This document shows positions 63,999 through 64,000 of a DNA stretch of 64,000 nucleotides, piece by piece. The stretch covers positions 4,518,501-4,582,500 of the forward strand of contig NZ_FNTF01000002.1 of NCBI RefSeq assembly GCF_900105495.1, given 5' to 3'. The notes beneath the pieces are model-generated. The model saw only the letters and a list, made by a program, of their open reading frames with translations. It did no database searches and was not told the DNA's origin. The stretch comes from Pseudomonas frederiksbergensis (GTDB taxonomy: Bacteria; Pseudomonadota; Gammaproteobacteria; Pseudomonadales; Pseudomonadaceae). The position numbers were made by a program, and so were the translations under genes. Every line of letters starts with the position of its first letter. Within the stretch, counting starts at the first letter, position 1.

Positions 63999-64000
63999 AG

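Overview
The window looks like the chromosome of a Pseudomonas of the fluorescens/putida type. The basis is gene content and style: an acetoin operon with AcoR, a class II LitR/short-LOV light switch, Pseudomonas-type REP doublets, high-GC codon use, and compact operons driven by LysR, GntR, MerR, TetR and RpiR regulators. It is an accessory-metabolism stretch. I see no rRNA, tRNA, insertion sequence, phage gene or CRISPR array.

Layout. 1-1.4 kb: the end of an NAD(P)H:FMN reductase gene and an SDR. 1.6-9.2 kb: acetoin/2,3-butanediol catabolism (acoX-acoA-acoB-acoC-bdh on the minus strand, acoR divergent), with a sigma-54 promoter and palindromic upstream sites between them. 9.3-11.3 kb: MFS exporter with a divergent TetR regulator and paired operators. 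11.4-12.7 kb: small lipoprotein, small cytoplasmic protein, small membrane protein. 12.9-17.0 kb: a three-gene set (membrane-anchored PpiC-like isomerase, HupE/UreJ protein, large exported DUF3604 protein). 17.1-18.7 kb: LysR and divergent LysE exporter.

19.1-36.3 kb is the most interesting part. It holds a catabolic gene set whose enzyme classes match the two-component, flavin-dependent ring-opening pathway known for trigonelline (Tgn) in Acinetobacter: LLM monooxygenase, two paralogous flavin reductases, an alpha/beta hydrolase, an aldehyde dehydrogenase and a succinate-semialdehyde dehydrogenase. An AA_synth protein, a carboxymuconolactone-decarboxylase-like protein, a RibBA-like enzyme (flavin supply), a Nudix hydrolase, an ABC importer and an NCS1 permease accompany them. 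A GntR/FCD regulator lies inside it, and near-identical TGGTATACCA-type palindromes precede five transcription units, so the 17 kb can be read as one regulon.

36.5-41.7 kb: LysR, SDR, MFS transporter and a split transketolase. 42-43.5 kb: a MerR regulator facing an alpha/beta hydrolase across a 19-bp-spacer promoter. 43.7-45.6 kb: exported DUF3455 protein, ECF sigma factor, anti-sigma factor. 45.8-47.6 kb: Ni/Co-type RcnR/DmeR repressor, DmeF-type CDF exporter and two small proteins. 47.8-55.6 kb: class II LitR and a divergent short LOV photoreceptor, then a lipid-modification operon (NTF2-like, SDR, FAD oxidoreductase, DUF1365, CFA-synthase-like, DUF2878) and a convergent DUF3833/chalcone-isomerase-like pair. 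TGTACA-type boxes spaced 18 bp lie at both promoters. 56-62.3 kb: an RpiR-regulated amino-acid ABC importer with a DadA-like oxidoreductase and an ornithine-cyclodeaminase-family imine reductase. The window ends in an incomplete PDZ lipoprotein gene.
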